Part shown: positions 55,310 to 64,000 of the stretch, piece after piece
Position numbering within the stretch: the first letter of the stretch is position 1
Layout: each line of letters begins with the position of its first letter
NCBI GenBank assembly: GCA_012845835.1
Contig: JABAKD010000030.1
Span: forward strand, 10,639,805 to 10,703,804
DNA from: Undaria pinnatifida
Lineage: Eukaryota; Sar; Phaeophyceae; Laminariales; Alariaceae
Direction: 5' to 3'
DNA length: 64,000 nt
Position numbers and translations under genes: made by a program
The notes under the pieces: model-generated
Told to the model about the DNA's origin: nothing
Seen by the model: only the letters and a program-made list of their open reading frames with translations
Databases searched by the model: none

Positions 55310-56262
55310 GCCTTTACCGCGGGGAAAAACACAAACAACCCAAGGTGGTACACGCATATACCACAGCTGACGCAATTCATGCCTCTACCAGAAACATATA
55401 AAAGTGAAATCGGGAGTCAGTCTATGATGTGCCAGGTCCATACCTGTGCATACGTCTCATTGCTCGCGCCTGAAAAAACCGACTATACCGCTTGCCACCC
55501 AAGAAAGACTACCACGTATACGATATTACACGTAGTATCTATCACTACGCATACGCACGACAGACGCAAGTCAATTGGAGAAAAAAAAAACAAGGAAAAG
55601 AAAAGAAGATGAAGGAAAAGAAAGAAAGAGAAGAAAGCGAACAAAAAACGAAGAAAAAAGCAAAGGAAAGAAAAGAAAAGACATTAAAAGCCAGAAAAGA
55701 CAAGACAACAAGAAGAGGAACCGAGGAAAGGTAAAGAGAAAAAAAATGTCATACTAGCAGACCCTAGGAACTGACTAATAAAGACGGCATTGGGCTCATA
55801 GAGGGTATCAGGTGCATCATCAATGGCATTGGGGAGAAAACGCAACATGGCGAAGAAGTCAGGGCGGTCTTACACAATCTTGTGACGGCCATTGGAAGGC
55901 CCACAACTTTCAAGACGATGATGGCCAAACCCAGACTTCAGTCTCTTGGGCATGACGCCCCCGCTTTCCCTCCCCCCCCCCCCTTCCCCCCTTCCCCCAT
56001 CCCCCCCCCTCCCCTCCCCCCCTCCCCCCTCCCCCCCCTCCCCCTCCTCCCCCCCCCCCTTCCCCCTCCCCCCGGCCGCTTAGAGATGCCGACGGTGGAT
56101 GGCGCTGCCGCAGCCTTTGCGCGTCGCTCTGCAGCTTTGCGTCTCTCCGTTTCATGCCAATTCCGCATGAACAACTCGGCCCCCTCCTCTACTCGTGGAA
56201 ACCATCTGCCACCCTTCTGAGCAGCCTTTCGCCACCCTTCGAATTTCATTCCAAAGACCATC
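55310..56262 (-). mobile_element. LINE-A, second copy, truncated at both ends
   Basis: Minus-strand copy with the last part of ORF2 ([40 protein letters not shown], stop near 55860) and most of the 3' UTR, including the pyrimidine-rich tract (55575-55745 reads A/G on the plus strand). It lacks the terminal ~100 bp hairpin and CAA tail present at 11552-11640. The 5' break is near 56262. Confidence 0.85.
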
Positions 56263-56690
56263 GAAGCCGGCCGCGCGAATTGGTGCCATGTTGTCGGCTG
56301 TTTAAGAGGCGATAAGCCACCACTGCGAGAGGCAGGACCATCGGAGCAGCCGCAGCGCGGCCTCCGAAGGTCCTTAGCACAGCGTAGACCACCTGCAACA
56401 CTTCGGAATAATCGAGACCGCCGCAAACCCAGTTTTTCGTCGCCCTGCACCTCGAAAGTTACACCTCCAACTACCACATACTTCGCTCAGAAGTTTGACC
56501 GCTATCCCCGTCGCTGCTGCCCGTGTCGGGCGGCGGGGTGGCGCCAGCCCATCCAGGAGACGCCTAGAGCCATAGCCTCCAAGCCGCTGCCGGCCAAAAC
56601 AATCTGCCGCTAGCCGCGGCGCTCCGGGGAGGACGCGAGCCATCGCTCGCCTCGGGCGTTGCCCACGGGTGTTCGTTGACCCTTTCGCGT
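56263..56690. other. GC-rich patch joined to the LINE 5' break
   Basis: About 430 bp of clearly higher GC. It carries minus-strand frames (56374-56643), one of which fuses with the LINE remnant. No motif recognised. It may be unrelated filler or a co-inserted transcript. Confidence 0.4.
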
Positions 56691-56821
56691 TTTTTGAATT
56701 CTAGAACGCACTACGCCGTTCCATGATAAGAAGCAGAGTTGGATTTTTCTTGCATTTTTCATTAAATCAACATAAAAAAGTCGAATTACATTCCCCGTGC
56801 TCTTCGTTAATCTGGGCCCTT
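56691..56821. other. Short gene-free stretch
   Basis: Nothing recognised. Confidence 0.35.
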
Positions 56822-56995
56822 ATTATTATAAAAATAAAAATACAATCCAGCTGTGAGATCGACGATTTTGTTGAAACTCATCTTTGCAAGCTGTGTGATA
56901 CTCCGATCGCGCCTATTAGTGGGTGTGTGTCCTCATTAAGGATATGGGTAGGCGACTCCCTTTGGAACTACAACTAACTGGTGTAGCTTGTACCA
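56822..56995 (+). repeat. Rep-A copy (long form)
   Basis: TAAAAATACAATCCAGCTGT, GAGATCGACGATTTTGTTGA, CTCATCTTTGCAAGCTGTG, AAGGATATGGGTAGGCGACT. Confidence 0.85.
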
Positions 56996-57899
56996 GGTTT
57001 ATTACACAGTGTCATCAGGAATATGTTGTAAACCATTGTTTCACGTATGTATACAGCAAGCAGCAGCTGCTTAGCAGTGTTCTTCACATTAAACTGTCTA
57101 CATCCAGCACAACACCCAGCCGGTCTCCATCCATGCTGATGCCTGAAATAATAATAATAATAATAATTATCATTAGAGAGACGAGCTCTGTGGTCACAAC
57201 CTGCGAGAGGGAGATGCACATTGCGAATACATCATAAAAAAGCAAAAAAAGTTATTTGGCAATGCAATGCCAACCGCAATGAGCGCGCGGGCACAAAAAA
57301 ACGAAAATATATGCAAGCCAGGACACCAGACTATTATTTGCAGTAAAAAAGACGGAAAAAAGAAGGATTACTAGTAAAAAAGGATATAAAAAAAAATGGG
57401 AAGAAGACGGAAACAGGACTGCACGACAAAAAAAATGAACAACGAGAAGCACAAAACAGCCATGCCAGCAACAACACCGCACGCACGCAGCAGATAGATG
57501 ACGCCACCGAACCAGCGCCGGGGGCAGCAACCATAATAACATTGTTTTTCGAACTAACCCTAACCCTAACCCTAGCAACCCATACGGTATACATACCAGT
57601 CGGAGCCCCGCCTAATGACGTCACTGGATGTGGTGAAATGGTTGAAAAGACACGACAATGTGTATCATTGCGAATGACCCTACGACCCTACTACTTTGCA
57701 ATTTGTATGTATTAGTAGGAGTTTGGGAAGAGCATTGCCGCATTGTCTATCACCTGCGCACTACTGCTGCTGGTGTTGTTTCTGACGACAGGTGGTGTGA
57801 GTCGCATTTACCGCAATTCTGGATTATTATATAGGATAAAGTATGGAAATCGGGAATTTGGCTTGGCCCACGTGTGCTTCCAGTATTATGAGACGGAAG
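56996..57899. other. Gene-free stretch with (AAT)n and telomere-like repeats
   Basis: (AAT)n at 57147-57166. CTAACCCTAACCCTAACCCT at about 57555-57574 is a short interstitial telomere-type tract (TTAGGG on the minus strand). No gene recognised. Confidence 0.5.
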
Positions 57900-57938
57900 G
57901 CGTATTATTATCGAGAGGCACGAGAAAATAAGGGTTTC
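57900..57938 (+). repeat. Left copy of a direct repeat bracketing the DIRS-like element
   Basis: GCGTATTATTATCGAG, AG, GCACGAGAAAATAAGGGTTT. The same sequence minus the two-base AG is at 63950-63984. Confidence 0.7.
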
Positions 57939-57944
57939 ATGGAT

Positions 57945-58170
57945 ATCGAAAAACGTCAGCTGTGAATACGACCGATTGAGTGTTTGAAACTCATCTTTGC
58001 AAGCTGCGTGGTACATCTATACTTCGCTGATATACACAGTAGTTGCACAAATTTTACGGAAGATCGTCCGCGCGTGTTGTGAACTATACTTGATCCTCAT
58101 AAAATATATAGGTCGGTGACTCCCGTGGATGTTGTCAGGGTCAACAGGACGATTTTCCATAATAATCATT
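57945..58170 (+). repeat. Rep-A copy (short/long hybrid)
   Basis: AAACGTCAGCTGTGAATACG, GAAACTCATCTTTGCAAGCT, TATAGGTCGGTGACTCCC, AGGGTCAACAGGACGATTTT. Confidence 0.75.
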
Positions 58171-58597
58171 CTTCGCACTGATGCTATAAAAGCCGCATGG
58201 AGGGTATAGATTGTAGTAGTAAGCATGACATTATGATGACATGGTCAGTAGAACCCGCATGGAGGGCCGGGGTTATAATAAGCAACACGTTTTGTATGCA
58301 CGGAAGAAGTTTTGGGGCTACTGCCCGTTGACCAATGAGATCAACGCGGGTGGTTACTTGTACTTGTACTGGTATAGCAAGGGCACTTTGGATCAGTCTA
58401 CCTGGTCGCTGACACGCAAGAGAAGCACGCAGAGAAGTATCGTCAGCGCGACAGGTTCAAGGTGCGATATAGACTGGATGATTTCGGAGCTGCTGTGATT
58501 CGCTGTGACTGCTGCTGTGAGCGAATTTCGCTGCGATTGCTGCTGTGAGATTTCGTTGTGACTGCTGTTGTGAGCGCTGTGGGCCCTCTCTTCGACG

Positions 58598-60200
58598 ATG
58601 GGTGATTCGCCGGATGCCGCGGCTCGCGCCGCCACCAGTTATGAGGCGGAGGCTGCCCTGCGAGCCCGGGCCGCCGCAGCTCTCGCGGGCTCTGGGTCCA
58701 CCTCCGGGGCGCCGGCGGTCGGTGTGCCTCCGACGTCGGCTGACCTGGCCAAGTGGGCTGGGCAAGTTGCGCGTTTCGATGACAAGATAGCCGTGGTGTC
58801 CGAAGCTGTTTCTTCCGCGCGCGAGGTAGCAACTGCCTGTGCCGATCAGGTCGCCAACCTCGATGTGATCCTTCGCTAGTTCATCGAAAACTACTCGGGT
58901 CGGACAGCTGCCTCTCGCGACGACGGTGACGCTCAGGCGAGGCAGCGGCAGAAAGCGCAACTGACCGACGACATGGCTACATAGAAAAAAGTGAACACCG
59001 CCAGGAAGCTCTGGATTGTTCGGGGGCGTATCCCCCCGAACCTCGGGGACTCCCCTGCTGACCTGCAGTCGTTCGTGGGGGAGGCCATACACGTGACGGC
59101 CAACATGGCCTCCCAGTTACGTTCTTTCAGCCTTTGACGTCGGGGCGTATGGGCCCCGTGTGGACGGGCCGATCGGGCATCCCCTTAAGGTCGCCGATCG
59201 CCTCGACCTCTTGAGATTGGCCGTCGTCTCGATTCTATCGGTGGAGCTCTCGCCCGGGTTCGCCGACGATTTCCCATGTCTGGCGCGGGTAAGCGCCCTG
59301 GGCGACGCATTTTCGGTGGCGGTCACGAGCCTGCGTGCCCACACCTTCAGCAACTACAGTATACTTTCGATGCCGGAAGCGCATGGTGTGCCGGAAGCGC
59401 ATGGTGTGCTGTGCGATATGGTCAACCGCGACATCGCCTTGTGGGTGAGCGAGCTCATGCGCGCTGCACAGCGATCGTCCCCTGCTGTTGTCCCTCTTTT
59501 TGACCCCCCACCCCTGCCTGAGTTCGTGCGCACTCTCGAATATTGTCGGGGCGGGGGGAAGGTGCTCAGGCTCATGCTCAACAGCATCGATGCCGGCGGA
59601 GACAGGCCCTCCAGGCGGAAGGCCACCGCTCCCCTCGCTGGATCGCCCAGGTCCAAGGGAAAAACCAATTCGAGCCTCCCCGAGGTCTGCCGGATGTTCG
59701 CCCGCTCCGGTAAACGCTTTTGGTCTCCTTGCAAATTCCTGCATGAGTCCCCCGCGTCCTCGGCAGCCTCGCCATCTCTACCCGCCCGCAGGGACGGTGG
59801 CGGTGGCAGCTCGGCGGCGGCGGGCAGAGAGTCGCGGGCGTTGTCGCTGCGTGCGGTCCTCCCCGCGGAAAGTATCGGGGGGGAAGCGGGGGTGGAGGCG
59901 CTTGTTTTGGATGAACACGGGCCCTATCGCGAGGTGGGGCCAACCTTGCGGACGCAGCTGCGGCGCTGGCGGTTGGGGGGGCGACTTTGTCGACAATCGA
60001 TAATGGCGCCCGCGACGTGGGACCATCCTCTGGAGGCGCAGCTGCGGCGTTGGCGGATGGTGGGGCGGCTGCGTCGACGGTCGAGAATGGCGGAGCGACG
60101 GGAGCACAGGAAACGCGCCGAGTCACGGGGGGGTTGCGGGGGTCACGGGGGGGTTTCGGGGGGGCGCGTTGGAGGCTCTGGCTGGCGAAGGCGGCGTTAG
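58598..60200 (+). pseudogene. Gag-like ORF of the DIRS-like element, broken
   Basis: Starts at ATG 58598 (MGDSPDAAARAATSYEAEAA), open to TAG 58877-58879. The same frame continues after this stop and a second TAG (near 58982), then a frameshift near 59133 leads to FDVGAYGPRVDG and an open run to 60200. A Cys/His cluster CRMFARSGKRFWSPCKFLHE (59688-59747) resembles a zinc-knuckle region. The end is Gly/Arg-rich. A 27-bp duplication gives MPEAHGVPEAHGV near 59371. Confidence 0.65.
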
Positions 60201-60380
60201 GCGCGAGCGTGTGAATCTTGGTCCGGGATCCGTCGCTTTCGGGGATAGAGGTAGCTATGGGGGGCACGCACGCGAGTGCCCGTTCGACTCGACGCGCATT
60301 GTAGGTACTGGCGTAGCGGTCGCACGCGGGGATACAGGTAGCCTTAGCGGGCGTGTGCGACGTTCGGATTTAAACTCGGG

Positions 60381-61672
60381 GTGCGGACACGGCGCGACCG
60401 ACGGCGAGCGCGCGCCCGGTTGGATGCGGCGGTGGAGGCTTGGTGCGTCGCGCAGGATAGCGTAGCGTATTCGGCATCATCAATAGGTTCCACAAATCTT
60501 GATCAGGTGGCCAGCGTGGGGTCGTCTCTTCTGCGTGCATGTAACGGCGGTGTTGAGGTGTTGACGTCTGCTGTCGGACCCGCTCGCTTCGCCCCAGATA
60601 TTCATCCTCGCATCGTGCGTCATTGGTTTGGTAACGTTAAGAAATTCCCCGATGTTGAACAGTTGCTTCGCGTTCTGGTACCGGTATCACCGGTTTGTGT
60701 TGCGCGGGGCGGTAATCTGGCTGCTGAGCTTGCATACGGTTACCACCCGAGCGTCGCCCCCCATGCCGTTGTTGTTCACCAAAATATATACGCTGACGTT
60801 GCACACGGGCGGGCCTTGGTGTTTGAATTAAGCTGCGCGTCTGGTATTCGGGGTCTACGTGCTTCGCCGTTGGCTGTCGTTCTTAAGCCTAAGTTTCGCA
60901 TTATTCACGATCTCACGTTTGCGCGCGCGGGCAACCATTCCAGTGTTACCGACGATACCGATTTTCCTCCGCCCCCTCCTACGAGCTCAGTCATGTGCTT
61001 AGGGATGCGTTGTTACGGGTGTTGTTTTTGCGGCAGAAGCACGGTCCGACCGCTTGAATTGTCCTTTGCCGCGTTAACGTGAAATACACCTTTCGTCTAG
61101 TCTTCGTTGATCCGGTAGGGGCACCGGTGTTTGGGTACGCGACGGGCGGCTACGTGGTTGTGGATCTTCGCTTGCAATTCGGGTGGCGTAACAGCCCGGG
61201 GTTTTTGGCGGTTGATGGCTTCTGCGCTGGAACATGCCCACACCCACTCTACGTTTCAAGACGCGGCCGTCTCCCCACAAGGGGCGGCCGCCGTCGAGCG
61301 TGTGCAGCTTCCCCCGCTGCGGGGGGGTTCGGTTAGGTCTCTCCCTCGTGATTGTCGACCCATTTCCGGTAGCAACGGCTACGCCGGGAGTTATTTTTTC
61401 GTGCGATACTACGTAGACGACGGCATTCTTATCGAGGTGCAGTGGTGGCCGGATGGCCGCCGCTGTATGCGGGCTGTGCAGTCGTTGGCGTCGGACCACT
61501 TTCGCTTGTTGGGTGTACGTGGCGCGTTCGACCCTCCTCTTTTGTCCGCCAGCAAAATCACTAATTGGGACACACGTCTCGAAGAGTTGGGCTGGGTAGT
61601 GGACGCTGAGGCGCTTGCGGCGACGTTGCCGCCACATAAGCGCCTCAAGCTTCGATCGTTTCTCGTGGAGTG
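60381..61672 (+). pseudogene. Reverse transcriptase of the DIRS-like element, frameshifted
   Basis: Fingers region LRASPLAVVLKPKFRIIHDL (60858-60920) is followed by FRLVFVDPVGAPVFGYATGG and QFGWRNSPGFLAVDG in another frame (61085-61210). The catalytic motif YYVDDGILI is at 61407-61433 in a third frame that ends TGA near 61673. At least two frameshifts separate the parts. The motif spacing fits the DIRS-type reverse transcriptase. Confidence 0.8.
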
Positions 61673-61673
61673 A

Positions 61674-62480
61674 CCCGCGTCCCGCACATGTGCTTCATCG
61701 AAGCAGATTTCGCAGCTCGCGGGTTTTCCCACGCACATCTCGTTTGCCGTTCGTCCCGGGTCTTTCTTCGTGCATCATTTTCTGGCTTCGGTTGGGATGC
61801 CGCGCATCGCAACCGGTGATAGCTTCGCTGGCCGAATGGTCAATCCGAGGCGGCGTGTTGCCCTTGGGCCCGAGTTCCACGGGGATCTCGAGTTCTGGCG
61901 GTGGTTTGTTGACAAAGGTGGTGACGCGCGCGGCGGCGTGTTGTCGGCGCCGATGAATCGTTTGCTCGAGCGCCCGGCACAACGTACGTTGTTTTCGGAC
62001 GCATCGAAAACCGCCGTCGGGTAATACTGTCTCGAAACCGGTGTTTACTGGCGCTATGATCTTGCCGCCCAGGAACAGTCACGGTTTTGTGGCTCGAGTA
62101 AGTCCGTCTACGGCGTGCACGATTTATCTACCAAAGTGCTTGAACTTTTGGGCATGGTTGTCTCGGCCTTTGTCCTAGTGTCTTCGTGTGCCGATCGACC
62201 GTCAGCGACGGAAGCTTGTGTTTTGCTGCGAAAAGACAACGAGGCCGCCGTGCATTAGGTGCGGCGGTGTCGGGGGGGGCTGGAACCGTGTTCCGGTGTC
62301 CTGATGCGTCTCCTCGGCCTTCTCGAAGTGTCGTCTGGATGGCACTTCGAGGCGACGCATGTGCGTGGTATTCACAACGTTGTCGCCAATGGTGTTTCTC
62401 GCTGGGATTGCGGCTCCGTTCTTGATAACTTGCGCGCTGTTCGTCCCAACATCCCGCGGCAGGTTCGGGACCTCGGGACC
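61674..62480 (+). pseudogene. RNase H domain of the DIRS-like element, with stops
   Basis: LEFWRWFVDKGGDARGG leads to TLFSDASKTAVG, interrupted by TAA at about 62022, then VYGVHDLSTKVLELLGMVVS (Glu-rich helix position), KDNEAAVH before a TAG near 62256, and, in another frame, ATHVRGIHNVVANGVSRWD (62355-62411), the typical C-terminal RNase H motif of DIRS and Ngaro elements. Confidence 0.75.
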
Positions 62481-63508
62481 ATCGGCATGTCTCTGTACTT
62501 CGGTGTTGGCCTCGGACTCATGCGAAACGCCGTTGCGGCCTCGATTGAACGAGCTTATTTGGGGCATTTTGGCGCATGGGTAGACTTTCGGGTACGTTCT
62601 GGTGTTCCCGTTTTTCTTCAGCGCGGCATTGACGGTATGACTAACGTGTGGCATTTTTTTTAGTACGTAGCATACGCCTTTGCCACTAATAAACTGCGGT
62701 CGGCACCTATCGAAAGCCATCTGTCGGCTATCAAGTTTTTCCATCGCATTTCGCGCGGTTTCGAGCTAGACACCACTCACCCCGTCATCGCGAGCGCCCT
62801 CAAAGGTGCGCCGCGCTCGCATGCCGGCGTGGGTAATCAGGCGACCGTGCGCTGGCCCGTGTCGTGGGCTATGTTGCTTGCTGGCGAAAAAATGATCCCT
62901 GTGTGGCGTAGCGAGGGGCGCGTGTTGTGGCTTTCGCTGTGTGCATCGTTTTGTTCCTTGGCCCGCGCGTCCGAATTGTTCGCGGAAACCCAGTCGCGTA
63001 TCACGAAACGTATTGTTCGCGGCGGGCAGATGTGGCTTTCTTTCGCGGTCGGGTACAGTTAGGGGTGGCGCAATGGTCGACAGCCGATCGCGTCGAGATC
63101 TGCTTTCGTGGGTCTAAGGGTGACCAGTTACGCAAAGGGGCGGTTGTTTCGCGCGTTCAGGCGGGTTCACCGAGGCCCGTGGAGGTCGGCGGCGGCGCCG
63201 TCGACCTTATGATCGAGTTGATGTCTTGTTATTTGCTTTGCCCTCGTCGGCTCCCCTGGTGGCGTATGACAGTGGTGGTGGCGGATGGTCCATGTGGACG
63301 AAGCAACAAGCGACGGTAGCTCTGCGAGAAATGGGTGCGTTGGCAGGTGTGCGGGCGGACGAGTACGCTTTACACTCCCTTAGGATTGGAGGCGCAACGC
63401 ACTTAGTCAGCAGGGGGGGGCTCCCAAAAGACGTTGCAGCGAGAGGGCCTTTGGGCGTCAGATGCGTATAAGGCGTACGTTCGTAGCCACGGGAAGGATG
63501 CCAGCTAG
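62481..63508 (+). pseudogene. Tyrosine recombinase of the DIRS-like element, with stops
   Basis: SAPIESHLSAIKFFHRISRG and SLCASFCSLARASELFAETQ carry the first catalytic Arg (62964-62966). HSLRIGGATHL (63373-63405) gives the His-x-x-Arg box. SDAYKAYVRSHGKDAS ends the domain with the nucleophilic Tyr at 63467-63469 and stop TAG 63506-63508. Stops near 62661 and 63060, plus a frameshift close to a G-run at about 63413, inactivate it. Confidence 0.8.
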
Positions 63509-63949
63509 GTAGCAAACGTGATGGCCCAGGAGGGGATGGGCAACGGGATCCAGCCGGGGCAGGGTACAGACTGGGGGCAAGTTAACCCCTCTCCAAAGCT
63601 GGAGGGGTGGGAGCCGACGTAACTATTCCAGCTAGTATGCAACCTTGTTATGTGTGCCAAACGGATATAATTGAGGAGTTGGATCTTGACGTGCGCATCC
63701 TAGGGTAGAGCAAGAAGGGGGCAGAGGGGGGACGCAATGCGTTCGTAAGCCGAGCCAAAATACCATTGTCGGAGGCTGGCATCGAAAGCTCGACATTGCC
63801 AGTTGGTATGGAAGGTGACTCATGTTTAGGGACGATAGCATGGGATTGCTGCTGGAGCAGCCCCGGGGGGCTTGCCCCTCTCTCCGCCCCCCGTGCTCCG
63901 AGCGGGGGGTGCGCATTAATATGATACAACTTCGAAAGCACAATACAAA
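63509..63949. other. 3' flank of the DIRS-like element
   Basis: No gene. C/G-rich pairs near 63860-63912 (GGAGCAGCCCCGGGGGGC, CCCCCCGTGCTCC) could form a hairpin and may belong to the element's terminus. Confidence 0.4.
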
Positions 63950-64000
63950 GCGTATTATTATCGAGGCACGAGAAAATAAGGGTTTTGTATATACGGAAGA
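63950..64000 (+). repeat. Right copy of the direct repeat bracketing the DIRS-like element
   Basis: GCGTATTATTATCGAGGCAC, GAGAAAATAAGGGTTTT matches 57900-57938 with a two-base gap. Similarity weakens but may continue (TATACGGAAGA versus GATATCGAAAA), and the window ends here. Confidence 0.7.

Larger units (their letters stand above)
58598..63508 (+). mobile_element. Decayed DIRS-like tyrosine-recombinase retrotransposon
   Basis: Order on the plus strand: Gag-like frame, reverse transcriptase, RNase H, tyrosine recombinase. This order with a recombinase instead of an integrase is the mark of DIRS-order elements. The region is more GC-rich than its surroundings. At least four in-frame stops and several frameshifts show it is inactive. 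No long terminal inverted repeat is seen inside the window; the right end may continue past it. Confidence 0.85.

Overview
This window looks like nuclear DNA from a eukaryote with a large, repeat-rich genome. The reasons are: spliced gene structure with GT-AG introns, tRNA-derived SINEs with poly(A) tails, an APE-type LINE, a DIRS-like tyrosine-recombinase retrotransposon, several hAT-type DNA elements with 8-bp target duplications, and a short (CCCTAA)n tract. No operons, Shine-Dalgarno sites or bacterial genes are visible. A stramenopile or other alga is my best guess, but that is inference only; no host gene here fixes the lineage.

Gene content is very low. The best host gene is a four-exon model at 49,395-52,037 (+). 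It encodes an unrecognised Cys-rich protein with phase-consistent splice sites, and an array of degenerate copies of its exon-2 end lies in the following intron. A second likely coding exon is at 2,800-3,287 (+), with an Arg-rich leader and a GTGAAT donor. A coiled-coil exon at about 41,298-41,660 (-) lies inside an apparent DNA transposon.

Most of the rest is mobile DNA. Left third: a perfect 132-bp duplication (59-320), LINE 3' tails (5.5-6.2 kb), two copies of a 1.25-kb element (6.57-9.92 kb), a SINE with a triplicated tRNA-like head (10.0-10.7 kb), and a nearly intact LINE on the minus strand (11.55-15.27 kb). Middle: hAT-type elements at 21.8, 26.4 and 40.8 kb, paired ~1.5-kb elements with extreme G runs (24.2 and 37.4 kb), a degenerate tandem array (28.15-29.15 kb), SINE-2 copies and a duplicated 0.8-kb repeat (30.7 and 33.6 kb). 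Right third: a Mutator-like MITE (48.3 kb), the four-exon gene, a second hAT-2 copy (54.1 kb), a truncated LINE (55.3-56.26 kb) and a decayed DIRS-like element (58.6-63.5 kb).

Names used here: Rep-A is a dispersed family with core CAGCTGTGAG plus CTCATCTTTGCAAGCTG (about 20 copies). Rep-C is the 1.25-kb element, Rep-D a ~100-bp repeat and Rep-E the 0.8-kb repeat. SINE-1, -2 and -3 are tRNA-like families. The LINE, SINE-1, SINE-2 and Rep-C share a short 3' core around TGTGACC(A/C)CGGA, which suggests they use a common retrotransposition machinery. The strongest pattern not explained by any feature is a palindromic 9-mer, TACC(A/T)GGTA, found exactly 20 times where about 0.5 would be expected by chance.
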